Shown piece by piece: positions 22,950 through 36,200 of a DNA stretch of 64,000 nt. Location of the stretch: assembly GCF_000764305.2 (NCBI RefSeq), contig NW_025947148.1, positions 186,001 through 250,000 of the forward strand, in the 5' to 3' direction. Each line of letters starts with the position of its first letter. Within the stretch, counting starts at the first letter, position 1. This stretch comes from Hyalella azteca. Lineage: Eukaryota; Arthropoda; Malacostraca; Amphipoda; Hyalellidae. The notes under the pieces were generated by a model. The model had not been told where the DNA came from. It did not search any database and saw only the letters and a list, made by a program, of their open reading frames with translations. A program made the position numbers and the translations under genes.

Positions 22950-23047
22950 GAAAAGCCCGGCAGGTACGGAAACGAATACGAAGCAACCGCTGTCGAAGGT
23001 ACGAAGAACGAAAGCCCGGCAGGCACGGAAACGAATACGAAGCGACC
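22950..23047. repeat. GC-rich direct duplication, about 59-bp period
   Basis: Two near-identical copies (22950-22989 and 23009-23047) share GAAAAGCCCGGCAGG and ACGGAAACGAATACGAAGC. The surrounding 22.9-23.2 kb is GC-rich against an AT-rich background and open in several frames on both strands, which is typical of a GC-rich repeat rather than a gene. It may be a transposon fragment. Confidence 0.7.
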
Positions 23048-23233
23048 GTACGTACGAATACGAACACCTGCCCTGGCTGTAGGTTCGTGAGTCGTCGTGG
23101 CACCGAAGCTTCGCTGCACCGCGCGTCGAGTTCACTGGACTCGGCTCCGGTTGGATCAATATGGGGTTTTAACTCAACCGAGATCAATAGCACGCATGCG
23201 GGAAGATATCAAGTAAGCGCCACCACTCGCTGA

Positions 23234-24583
23234 TACTTGGCATTTACGCGTGCTTTGACGTAATATTTCAATATTGTACAACTTACGAGAGTGGTTATTT
23301 CAAGTTTTACGATATTAGTGGTATATATATATACGGATGGCTGGTTAACTCATTGTCGCAGGTAAACTCAACGTAAAAAATTATATAAAGTGGCATAATA
23401 GGTTATCTCGGCTCAAACTTACAGAATGACAAGGCTCGGATACGATTATGATAAGAATACGCTATATTAAGAAAACAGTTTTCAGTATTTCGAGGAGAAG
23501 CTATATATAGAAGGTTGTGACATTTCTGATATAAAGCTTAAACACACAAAAAAGTCAAGTTTTAAAATGTATATCAGATGATTTCGCAAACTAAGACAAT
23601 TATCGGAAAGCATTCGAATATCCCTGATACATTCTACCCTAAATTTCTTGATCAACTTACAAATAAGTTTAAAGATAAGTAGACAAGTTGTGTTCGAGCT
23701 ACACGCTTCGGCATGGGTGATGACTAAAGGACCATGATACGAATAAAGCACCGAATTGATCTCAGAAGTCAGCTGCGTTGAGAACATTCAATGGATTATA
23801 CCTGAAACATTTCATACTCGGCCCAGTGAAGGTGGCGCTCGCGCTCTCACAACTACCAGCGCCCATACAAGTAAAAAACTATCCTTGCGGCAATCTTTTC
23901 AATGTTTTGTTTCGGCCAGAATACGCCACAGCCTGCGGTTAGATACGCAGCACGGACACTAGGAACAGAGGAAGACGCCGAGAATCACGTACCGCCACGG
24001 GAGATGGCACATCACAAATCAAAATATCGATGGAGGACTTGTTCATATCAGTGATACGCAATTACGGCCTTACAACCACAGGAAGATGATGGAACGGCCT
24101 TCAGTAATGTTAGGAAGCTTGTATCTTAACGGCCAAGAACTATACGAACCATACCAAGCTGAGTGACGTGTTTTACTGGTGAACATAATCAAGATGAATG
24201 TAATTTATTGGCGAAAAATCAGAATGAAGCACTGAGAGCATCAAAATTTTGAGTCCACATAAATAAATTGATGATCATAAATCATTCTCCCAAACACCGT
24301 AATTGAATAAATGATCATTGGTAAATTTTACAAAATATTTATCGCTAATGTCAAGACAAAACGCATACTTTCGGCTGCATACACCGCACGACTCGCACCT
24401 TCATTTCTACCGCACTCGTAAGCATAGCCAACCCGAAAATAGCGCGTGCGTTGCAGCGAGGGAGAGCTATGCCGCTGACAAGCGTCGCGGTACGTTTAAA
24501 AAACCAGTTTGCATGTGTCGTGGCCTCTCCAAACACGACGAGTTAGCAATCCCGGGAATTTTACATTCCACGACAGTGTTATT
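23234..24583. other. No gene seen
   Basis: AT-rich at the left, more GC-rich from 23.8 to 24.6 kb. The plus-strand frame around 24318-24695 is open for 125 codons but matches no family I know and lacks clear splice sites. Confidence 0.4.
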
Positions 24584-24625
24584 TAAGCGTCACAGAACGT
24601 TCGTTCAAAGAGTAACTCGTCAACA
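24584..24625. repeat. Dispersed motif AGCGTCACAGAACGTTC, copy 1
   Basis: This shares AGCGTCACAGAACGTTC and a following ACTCG block with 55031-55075. The core AGAACGTTCGTTC has the inverted GAAnnTTC spacing of a heat-shock element. On the minus strand it is followed after eight bases by TTAAATA, a weak TATA-like run. Whether it is regulatory is unknown. Confidence 0.5.
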
Positions 24626-26486
24626 AGCGGCGCATAGTAACAACGTAAGTTATAACTTCGGAGTTAAAATTGATCCACACATAGTATCGCAATAACAAAA
24701 TCTAAAAAATCGCATTTGGGGTATACAAGGGTTTTGTAGATTTCAAAAATATTATTGCTGATTTTTCTGGCTAATCTCAGAGTCAAGTCCGCCATTTAAT
24801 GAAAATAATTAATTATATTCCAATAATAACATAACTGATGTGTTTGTGAGGAGTAGCTTTCGTCTCAGTCGATATATCAAATGTACTACAACCACGACGC
24901 TGTCCTCTGACAGCCACGCTTGCATTTGATATACCGAGCCCCGTACGTGCATGGTTAGTCACTGCATGTGACTCCTTCTTATACCACAAGCGCCTTTGCA
25001 CCCTACACCGCTCTATATGGGGACAGAGCAATGCAAATGTTCACAGTGCTATTGCTACACAAATATTCACTGTGCTATTGCTACGTTAGGTTGTGTAACC
25101 ATGCCGTCAACAGAGAGGGTTTCTACTGGCTCAGTCGTCCTCTGCATCTGGTTGTGCTGTTGCCGGCCCCCAATCAACTCTCCCTCTATATTGAATTGCA
25201 TCCCCCCAACGAACTTTCTTTGTTGACTCTCCCTCTGTCGTTCCTTTCCTCGCTTCCTTCCCCGGTTCCCTCGCTATTGTACGTCAAGGCGTTGTTTTTC
25301 ACAGTCTTGCTTGCCAACTTTATTATTTTTTGCTCTGATTTCTGACTTCCTTTGGAATTTGCATCCCCTACAGGTAAATCATAGACACAATAAGGACAAA
25401 CCTGTCGCGTTCCAACCAATGCAAACATCGATAAGTTACATTTGTAAAGAAATAGTAGCTGGAAATTATATGAGATTAGCGAGCACACAAGTTTTTCTTA
25501 GTTTGCTGGATAAATATTTTACAACCCGAACCACAGTTACAGTTGCAGGCAATATTGAAAAAATGTAGAGTCACAATCACACGATAAGACTCCTCGCTTG
25601 AGAAGTATATAAATTGGTAAATCATATTAACAACATATAAGAATTATTATTAAAAGAAACAAGCACACTGCACAGCTATATATAACGGCTCTTCTCAAGC
25701 AAACCCAAAGTGGAACACATCAATTTTTGATTAAATAATTATTTCATTCCACGATCTAATGTTACAATCAATACAAAAAATAAACGGCATAAGTCGAATT
25801 TTGATATTTACGGCAAAACCACTTTCACGTCGCCTGGCACTGCATATACGTGCGTATATATAACTTACACGTGAAAACACCGGTAGGCGGGAAAGTGCAA
25901 CTGAACATAATATTAATATTGATGACCGGTGTTTATGTACGCAAATGCATGCATGGACCATAGTATGGAACTTATTTGTACGCAGGACAATGACACCAGC
26001 CGACGTAAATTAGGACGCGCACTGAAGACGTGCACGTAACTCACGGATTCTTGTTAACTGTACGAAGAAAATTGGAAGTAAACTTAATTTTAAGGACCAA
26101 TATAAGACTAAATTGCAATAAATCGCATATTTTGCGCTTTTGCGCACGAGGCTCGGTTACTATGAAAAAAAAAACCAGAACTAAAAATTGGGCTATGGCC
26201 TGTTCAAAGAAAATGCGTTAATGTTTACACATTTTTGATAGATAGGGATAAAAAATTATGACTGACTCTCGAGCCATCATTACAACAAACTATCGGCGAC
26301 TTGGCGATTATACGAGAAATGAACCTATATATATAGGTCTAACCTCCTGAGATTGCATTGGAGTGAATCAAAACTTTATGACGTGGACGATCCATGAATG
26401 TCATTTTTGTAGTTCAAAACCTCTGAACTCTAGAAGATCATATCTACTCCGACGCAGCTCCACACATCTGAACTTCGGCCACAGCA
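24626..26486. other. No gene seen
   Basis: AT-rich sequence with a small local duplication near 25030-25080 (AAATGTTCACAGTGCTATTGC repeated in diverged form). No gene could be supported. Confidence 0.4.
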
Positions 26487-26668
26487 CGTTTACTTTGATG
26501 CAGTTCAACAACTCTGAAAACTTCAGCCCGAATATGTTTACTTTGATGCAGTTCAACAACTCTGAAAACTTCAGCCCGAATATGTTTACTTTGATGCAGT
26601 TCAACAACTCTGAAAACTTCAGCCCGAATATGTTTACTTTGATGCAGTTCAACAACTCTGAACTTCAA
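26487..26668. repeat. 48-bp minisatellite, about four copies
   Basis: The unit starts TTTACTTTGATGCAGTTCAA and ends CAGCCCGAATATG, with copies beginning near 26488, 26536, 26584 and 26632. The 48-bp period keeps frames open on both strands; the plus strand would give a 16-residue peptide repeat within a 123-codon frame (26363-26734). The copies in the middle are almost identical, so the expansion is recent. No splice site or start context makes the frame convincing as a gene. Confidence 0.9.
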
Positions 26669-27354
26669 CACGAGCCTGTCATCATCCAGGGGCTCATATT
26701 TCTAGTAGGAGAACAAGTTTCCGACAAAGATTGATATTGAGAAGAACAAGGCTAACAACAACCAAGTGACATATCTAATTGGAAGCGAAAGCACCGAGTG
26801 TCATTGCCAACTGTGTAAGGTAGTGTAGTGATCAGCGTTGATGATTGCGTTGCAATCTATTCAACAAATTAAGAACACGGACCGAGCCAACTTGAACCTT
26901 TGTGTAGTTAAGTGAAAAATTTTCTGAGCTTTTTCTATTATTAATATGGTATTTTGTTTCCAAATATATATTAATAGGAGTAAGTGTTTTTGTCTTGAAT
27001 AGCACCTAAAAGCCGTTATATCATTGCTGATGGTTTCGATAGCATCTAAATTGGCTACCAATCACTAAATAACAGAATTCGATAGTTTTCTTATCAGTTT
27101 ATTTTAAATTACTATAAAGGTAACGAGATTCAATAAATGCTTTGAATCTGTCATACGAAAAGACAAACGAATCATGAAATTTAAAGTGTTATATGGGGCT
27201 GAGATTCCAGAAAATAAGTGATAATTTCCACATAATATCCCACAATTAATAAGCTAATATCTGAAGCGACCGGACTCCAATACAGGTAGGACAATATGCT
27301 AAGTGAATCGGAAGGTTTTCACTCTTACAACAGAAATTTAAAATGAGGTAGGAG

Positions 27355-27620
27355 TTGCGGGGGGGGGGGGAAGGGAATTGAGGGGTAGGGAGATGGGGGG
27401 CAGGGGTTCTGTTCCTGTTGCTATTATAGTCGGCGCTCGAACGTCCGCTTCTTGACACCCGTAAACTCTTCGATCAAATTAACCCCCTTCCCACTCCCCT
27501 TTCCTTAGCGCACTCCTATCGGCCCGCCTTATTAATTTACTCCCCCCTACCCATCCTTAACTACACTCCCTCCCCGACCCTCCTTATAATTCCCCCCTTC
27601 TTCCCCAGTCTTTTACATCA
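27355..27620. repeat. G-rich tract followed by C-rich tract
   Basis: 27359-27415 has runs of G (one of about twelve, then GGGG, GGG and GGGGGG) on the plus strand. 27480-27605 has many C runs on the same strand. The G runs fit the G3+N1-7 quadruplex pattern, and the C-rich half would be G-rich on the other strand. No gene is seen. Confidence 0.75.
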
Positions 27621-29069
27621 CTTGGCAACGGGGGGCCACGCTGTGCAGTGGCCATATAAGCCCCGCAAACGTGGGGCTGCAAGCTCATCAGCCGCCCCAC
27701 CTTGTTTTCTCCCCAAATGGGAGCATGCGATTCAGTTTAGGTCAACGGCTGCAGTGCTGCTAATCCTCAATCTTTTTTTTCTAAACTAAAAATACAACTT
27801 TTCCATGCATTTCATATTTCATTCCATCTTGTTTCGCATTACTGGATCACCTCGTAGATCCATCGTCTCTGCAGCCTCGATTTCTTTTTCAATCTTCACT
27901 AATAATACAGAAATAACGACGACATACCTCCCCATAGGCTATGTTCCATGGTGCATTCGAATTACACATTAATTTATTTGTACTTTGACTGCGATTCTTC
28001 CACTACGGCACGAAAAATATAAGCAGTAATAGCAGATCGTTTAATTGAGACGTGTGGGATCATGAGTAATATGAAGACAGCTAAATACTCTAAAATCCAC
28101 ATCAAGCATGAAATGCACAATTACAGCGGAAAAATATTATATAGAAAAATATTATACAAACACGAAAAAAGTATACGATTTATCTGAATTTCTTTGAACG
28201 GAGTAGCTCTTTCCTTCAAGTTTAGGTAACTTTGCTACCAAAGTTCTCGCGGCTAAGAATACGCATAGTTTGCCAGTGGGATAAGTATCTGAAGAGAAGG
28301 GTTAAATCTTCGCATATTTACGGTAACTGTTAGTTACTATATATAGGACGTTGTTTACGAATCGATATCGACGAGGGCTAATGGATACGAAGATACATGA
28401 TAAATAAGCCAGACGAAGAAACCTCAAAATAATACTAAAAAATTATGTCCAAAAATAACAGTGAACTGTCTTATTATTATATGATAGAATGAGAGGCAAA
28501 ACGACGATCGAAAGCGAAAGTTCACTATTATTATATAATAGAATGCAAGAGGCAAAACCGTCGAAGGCAAAAGATCTCGTAAGTCTAGAAAAAGTAACCA
28601 AAATGCGCGCAAAAACGGAGGAGACGAGAAAATTAATATCTCATCGTTGGTGAACCGTGACTAGTCGCGAGCTTGTTAGTCATGCTGCTGAAGAGCTCGC
28701 ATTTGTTCAGCTTAAGAATATTAAGTGATGCGCAGAAAATTAATGTTGATCAAACATAATTATATAGTGGCAATGCCAAAATGCGTGGCAATGCAGTAAT
28801 GAAGAGCATGATATGCAAGGTGTTGTAGTCATTTAGCTAATTTACGATAGTGCCAGCCATAGCAGTATAGGAAATATGGAGCTATGGACACATTCATTTA
28901 AAGAGCCTGATCTTACGGATAACATTCAAAGCCTTGAAATTTCACTATCCGAACATTAATCATACCAGTCCTGGCACCTTACTATGAAGGAAAATATAAA
29001 AAAACCAAACGCGCACATATACCGCACAGAAAAACAACAAGAACGCTTTGTAATCATGTAGTAATCCAT
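27621..29069. other. No gene seen
   Basis: AT-rich sequence apart from a GC-richer stretch at 27.62-27.72 kb. Only chance frames. Confidence 0.5.
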
Positions 29070-29192
29070 ATGTTACGGTTTTGTAACCCTGCATTAATCC
29101 ATATCTTACAGTTTTGTAACCCTGCATTAATCCATATCTTACAGTTTTGTAACCCTGCATTAATCCATATCTTACTGTTTTGCAACCATGCC
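29070..29192. repeat. 33-bp minisatellite, about 3.5 copies
   Basis: The unit is TTTTGTAACCCTGCATTAAT followed by CCATATCTTACAG. The period is a multiple of three, so frames remain open on both strands. Otherwise no coding evidence. Confidence 0.9.
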
Positions 29193-30160
29193 GAAGTCTA
29201 TCTGTTAATGAATGAAGTGACTCAGTTGGTGCTGGTACAGCGAACCGTCAATGTTATTCATGACATTTCGTGTCACTGCATAGTAGCGAGATCATTAAAC
29301 TGCGGCAGTACCTTGAACATCAAAGAACAACTCGAATAATTTACAGGAAGTTGTGAGAAATGTGCATTGCTAACAAGGAGGCCTAATTAAACCCTCCAAT
29401 TAATTGAGTCGTTTGATCAAGAACATCCTCCTATTACGCAAGCATAAATCATTGATACAGAATAAAAAGCTTAACTCATGAAAAAGTGCATTTGCTCGCT
29501 GAACATGAATGTGTTGCATACCATAGACTTGCAGGACACGTTGTGGGATATAATTTTTTAAAGAAAGTTCAATTTAAGCACGAGAAGCAAGCTATACTTT
29601 AGTCTCCATACATGTTGTCTCCGTGTGGACGGCATTCCATTAATTAGAAGTTAAATTAGTTTAAAACACATTCATGTTCTGTAAGTTGTAACATACCCCG
29701 TAGAGAGACCTATTCAACATGTCCGTGAAAGACCACCACGATTTCGTTTCAGCTCTATGAAAATTTGCTTAACAGAAAAAATAATTACAATTCAACAACA
29801 TAATTGAATAGAAACTAATGCACAGGCACAGCATAATGTATGTGTACGAGACAAGAAGCTCTCTTGTCCTTAGATAAAAACGTATCATTACCACGGACAT
29901 GACAAAGATACCCAGCGAAATTTTTAAACAGAGACGGGTACCGATTTTGGCCGGATTTAGCCGGACGGAACCGTGAAAAAATAACCGGCTAACTATCTAT
30001 AGAACCTGCGCCACGCCATTGCTCCCTAATTAAAATTCTAAGCCGATACGTAGGAGCTCCTCAGAAACATTCCATAAATTCAAACAAGAATTCCTAGCGA
30101 TGAGTCTAAGTAACAGGAAGATCCCATTAAAAACTTCATGAATGACACTTTAAATTATTC

Positions 30161-30235
30161 TAATATAATATAATATATATATTATATATAATATATTATA
30201 TAATATAAATATAATAATATATATTTCTAATAATT
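30161..30235. repeat. AT-only palindromic tract
   Basis: About 75 bases of almost pure A and T, rich in TATA and AATAT and largely self-complementary. It could extrude a cruciform, and such tracts are often unstable or misassembled. Confidence 0.8.
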
Positions 30236-33200
30236 ATATTTAAATAAAATTTTAATTATTCTACTTTTGAACAGCGAACTGGTGTATAAAGTATTCACTT
30301 GCTCCCTGCGCTGGTGCGGAACGAAAAAGTTATTGGTTAGTAGTTGCCATTCCGCTACTCTGGCTCGCGCTCCATATGCAGCACCACCGGCCGGGAATTG
30401 TCATCAATCATACACAGGACGAAAGTGTTCCTAAAACCGCTGTAATTGAATTTAGGTGGCTCATTTATGGCGTATTTCTAATTACGAAATAACACGATGG
30501 TACGACTAACTATAGCTGAAGGAATCTGTAGTTTTTTTTTCGTTTTGAAGCGGGCGGCGCTTCCTAAAAGATAAACGAGATCCTATAGATTCTTCCTATC
30601 CTGCAGGAGTGTCACGCAAACCGAGGACGCCGATATTTGTAAATTGAAACATGATATTCAGAGATAAAAGTTTTCTATTGAAGCGTTAATTCCACCTATC
30701 GTTTCTTGAAGAACTATTTGAGCAAGAGAAAAATTGCATATCGTTTTAGAAGCAATAAATTCATGTCGTAGAACTACCGTGCAACGATTACGACAACACA
30801 AAGGGTAAACACACGTGCCGCCAGCAACGTATTCGAGTAGTCACAGAGAATAAACTGCCTTCGTCATCTAAACAGTGCCATAGTTATACCCAATTTGTAA
30901 GATACTTGGCGCTTTAATGGCGCATAAGAAACTTTGATATATCCCAATGTCAGTTGACCATGAGAAGAAAGGTATATTTCAGCTTCCATGTTTATAGACG
31001 GTTTGCGCTCAGCATCACAATTAGACGCGGCTGAATCAATTTTAAATAATCCCTATAACGACTGGTCAAATTGGATAATGCATTCAGAGCGTATGTACAT
31101 TACTTTGAAAGAAGTATACAGGAAGGAGCAAACTGTTGCTCAACACGTGCGCTCGGTTCGTGCAGTCAGCAAAACATTCGACATCATAATTTAAAAGCAG
31201 CACTGAAGCACATAAAACGCGCACTTAAAAGTGACATTCAGCTGCATCGCAGCAGCACTTCACAGTGAAACATTGGTTCCTGGTCACTTTAGGCGCTGCT
31301 GGAACAACACACTTAACGCCTTCGATAACAATGATGGTAAGAAGCACAACCATACAATACGCGCGAGATAACCTCAAAAGAAGTTCTCCACTTCAATCCC
31401 TCGGTAAAAACAAGTTGGCTCTAAACTGGACTGCCATATCACCGGGAATACGTGCGCTGAATAGCGTAAAATTTTTACTGATATTTCCGGAAAGAACGAA
31501 AATTTGTTAACCAAGTAATTGCATGTGCTCAATTCGGTCATATACAGTATATGCGACTGCGTATTAATTAATTGAGAGCAAAAAAAGTGCATTATGAATA
31601 AAATTTCGTTCATACCAGGGACAATTCAAATTATATAATAAAAATGTGACCAAGTTTAATTTCATTTAAATTCTAAAAATTCTTCCATTTATTGTCAGCG
31701 GTTAGTCACTAAAAAATTAGATGAAATCCAACTTCACACCCAGAAGATAGACGTAAGCAATCTAAATCCAAGTGCATTGCTGATTGATGCGTCGCATCAG
31801 TAAATGCATCAATATCAAGCCCAAAATTGACAATAGTCTTGAAAATATACGCGACTTCTAATCTGCACATTGGAGTCAGCAGATTATTATATACTTTTTT
31901 CGTTCACATACACTCACATTAACATAAACATAAAAAAATTCAGTTTGATGTTGACGTAATACAGGAACTCCGTTAAATAAATGCTCATCATCACTATTAA
32001 TGACGCTCATTACGCTTTCCGATGTACTAGGACGGACGTTATATTGTAGGACTACAAATATTGTGAGACGACTTCTCGGTCTAGAAGTGCAGGGTTAGGT
32101 TGTGAGAAGACAGCGAATGAAACGAGTGCACCCAATTAGCAACACACAATTTCGAAACATCAGTGGATCATTAGAGTGTCTGGCAAGCGGAGACAACGTT
32201 ATATGACCATGTAGAGTAAGCTACGTTACATCAACTTGGAATGCAAGGCAGTTATGTTATACCTATAGAGAATAAATAGATGCAGGCGTTATTTGTCATG
32301 TGGAATAGATTGGCCCGACCACGGCTGCCGGTACATAAACTCAGGCGACGAATTCCCGAGTTTCTTCTAAAACTCTAGTAACAAAGAGATAAATAATTCA
32401 AAATGAAGAATGATTAATGAATTTTACATGAACTTAAGCTTATGAAATTTATTAAAAAATACTAAACCCGATGGTAACTCTATACATACGCGGGCTGCTA
32501 CTGTACGAGACAAAACGTGGCATTCTGATGCCGCGTATTATATATTAGGGATTAACATGTGAAACCCTAGATAATGTATAGAAGGGCAGTCAAGATGATT
32601 TGGAGACCAAAACAACTCTGCATTCTATTAACTATTCATGGGCAGACTTTGGGATGCATGGCTAGCAGAATAATTTTGTTGTAGAAAACCTTTCACTTAT
32701 AACAAATCAAATTAGACCACCAGTTTTATTGGTCATTGAGCTCATACACGATTCTATTAATGGCCTTCAGAATTATCTAATGTGTGGCCACAGTAGTTTG
32801 TCTTGAGAGGCAACAGAAACACCATTGGAGTGACAATTACAATCTGTCGTTATTTCGCAAACCAGCAATCCCAATTCCACTTTTCTTTTTTGTAAATCAT
32901 CAATCAATCATAAGTGAATTACAACATTACACGAAACGAGTCTTCTATCCTAATTAACTGCAATATGAATTGATGAAAATTTGCAAATTCTCTCGTTTTT
33001 CATAGCTGGTAGGGACAAAAAATTTTTATAGGATCGTCTCGTCCAGAATTAAAAAATAACACGTATGCTCACCGGACGCCAGATCTTGCTGAAACAATGC
33101 CCGCAACTTTTACAACCGGCGGCGCCTAAACCTAACGTCAAAAAATCATAATAAAGTTTTACGGTAGCTCAGAATGACCGCTAACATCCAAGCGCTCATC

Positions 33201-36200
33201 GGCATATATGTTTGCTAATGATACGATAAGTGACTACAAAATGAAAGCATTCGCTCATCATTCGTATCAGCGAAGTTTACTAGTATTACCGATATAACAA
33301 AACTCATTAAACGCCCTTATTGTAATACGTACTTAAACTAATTCATCTTGAATTCAATTTTTTCTGATTATTACTCCTAGCTACTGGAAAAGTTACGAGA
33401 CGAACATGGATGCAAAGGTCAACCTAACGACGCGTCAATCACAGTCGTAAAATTGTGGGCAAAGAATAAATATTTTGGATGTCATTTGTAGGCGAGTTTT
33501 AGTGACACAGGCTTGGGACAAATGAACTCAGATAAGGAAGCCAGTCCTCGAAACAGCTTTCTACAGGAAAGCCGTTTCGTGAAAAAAAAGGTTTTTACTG
33601 CTATGCTCTTAACTGCCCACTGGTCAAACAGACCTCGATTTTGATCTCGACCGAACTGCTCTGTATTCTTGAGAGGAATTGAAAATCGCCGAAAAAGTCA
33701 GGAGTTGAAAATCGCCGATAAGTCAGTACAAAAAACATGACGCTAGTATTTTAGGTGGTAATGCAGCTTTTGATGAAATACGGATCAAATTTCCACGCTA
33801 TTTTTATATCTGTGCTGAACACTGTGTTACAGTAACACTGAGATATAGTTGCCTTGTTGCCAAAAAACTAAACCTGAGCGAGCAAATTCGTTTTGTTTAC
33901 TCGGAAAATTTTCCTTTTGTCAATAGTTGATTGTCGTACCACACAAAGTGTACAAGTGCAAAAATATCTTACTAATATGTTTGATCTTTTTCTTGCGTTA
34001 TTCCAAAGTATTTTGGAGTCACAAATTTCTGGCATAAATGCCTCCAAAGATATTAAAGCAAATTTGCTCGTCTTTATCAATTGATAACTGCGGCAGGCTT
34101 TACGGGCCCAATACAATAGGTTTCTAGAGTACACACACGAAAGATTAGAAATAAGGACTCGGTTCTTCATTAATATATGGAACTTGTTTCACAACTGATA
34201 CCTCGATCAAATTCTAAGTCACTTATTTCAAAATTCCTGCGGTAAACCATCAAACATAACTAGGAATAAAGGTAAAATGCATTAATGCAGGAACACCCAC
34301 ATATGGTGATGATATATATAACAATTTCTTCGTAAAATTGTGTGAAAATACCAGTACACTGAGTACAGTTTTCATCGATGAGATATGCGTCGCAATTTCT
34401 CCAAGAATCATAAAAGTTTAGACGAGAGTTAACCAAAAAAATATTGTATGAAATAATTCGCTACGATGGTCACTCACCATTCAGACAGCCCGCAGCTACG
34501 GATGGAGCCTCAACAGCTGATGACAATACGAACGATCTTCAAAGCGAAGCGTCTTCCCTCTGTACTGATATCAATTTGCTGTTTGTTCATTTCTAAATAC
34601 AATTCAGCCCATAAAAGCTATTAGAATTAATATCACAAACTTAAGTACAGAGAGTTTTCTAACAGAATGTTCGATGATGGTATGATCTGAAGCAGAATCA
34701 GTCAGTGACTCAATCGGAGTCCAGGAGCTTCTCGCAACCTACTTGCACGGCTTTCAAATTTGAACTGATACCACCAGATACTAGACTGCGGACTCATCCG
34801 TCCGAGTTGGCTAGAGGATATCTACCTTTCCTCGCAAATCAATTGATTATTAAGCAAATCAGTAAAAAGTAATCATTGAATCACCTGAGCAGCAAAGCCA
34901 AACAGGCATCGATAAAAAATTAAAATTTTCAGGTGAAATTTCCTTCAACTTCCTTGAAAACTTCGGGACGTTGAGTGCAATGTAATCTCATCTTCTCATA
35001 AAAGGTTTTTGTAAATATGTGTTGAAACGACATTTTTAGACAAAAAAGTTTAGCCAACTTTTAATTTTATGCGCCAATATTCAATTCCATTCACTATCAG
35101 ACTGAAATGAATTACCAATCGTTTTGCGAGCAGACCGGCGGTGACTGTGAACAACCGGCAATCTTGTCCGTATATACTATAATATACCGTCAGAGCTTAC
35201 GACTACTTTGCTTACAACATTCACCTGCCGGAACGACGTTTTCAGAAAGGTGACATAGGTCATATCATATGAGAGAACTAAACATGTATATATAGGCCGC
35301 TAACGTAAGATTGATGTGCAGTGGGTCATCATCTATAAGCATGCGTGGTTTTTTTTACCCAGTATCATCTGTTCGTCAAGCTGGTCAGTGGTCAATGGTG
35401 CAAGGTTTTTGTTTATTGCACGGAGTGGCTAATCAACGTTCACTGTTGCCCAAACTGCTTTATTGGCTCCGGAAGCTCTTATCCAAATTCGAAGCACGTA
35501 ATAAATACGTTAAGTTTGTAGTAGTAACATTTTACATGAAAAGTAGAAGTCCTCCATAATGGGTTAGTACTATTATATAGGATTAGTTTCGCATTCATCG
35601 CACCTCAGCCACCTTCCTCTGCGTTCACCCACGAACCTCTGAATAGCAATTACATTAGTATTTGTCTTTAATGTTCGGAATAATGTTCAGCACAGAAAAT
35701 GTTATGAATTAGATGATTAGATTAGGTTTTTCCAGCCCGGTTCATAAATAGCCTTCAAATTAAGAACCTCTGGAGCCATCTCGTCAACCATGTATGTAAT
35801 GTATAATTTGCGATTGCGATGCTATACTTTGCGTCTATGAGATGCACTTACGAAAGAATTGATCCTGCTATGCATTCCAGAGGAGCAATTACGAAAGAAC
35901 TAACAATTAATGTGTATTAACAGACCGATGAGCGGGCAAATCCTCTATGGCTTTGCATTCAACAAATGCAACTACGACGAAAGCACCGATTTCATCGTAT
36001 TTGGAATTCAGGCGTTAAGCTCGTGTTCCCATTACACTGCATTCAAGTACTCCTTACGACGCCACTCGAACGTTAATAGAGAAGCACAGTAAACATATAA
36101 TTTGTGTGCAGGGGAGCATGATTACATGAAGTCATTATGAAATTTGATCCAATCTAAACACGTTGGCAAATCGCTGTCAAAGTCTACGGGAACATCACAT

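Noticed and set aside
22883..23233. Frames open on both strands up to 116 codons
   Set aside because: The region is a GC-rich local duplication open in four frames, with no domain or splice support.
24318..24695. 125-codon plus-strand frame
   Set aside because: GC-rich patch also open on the other strand, no recognisable domain, no clear splice sites; kept only as a note.
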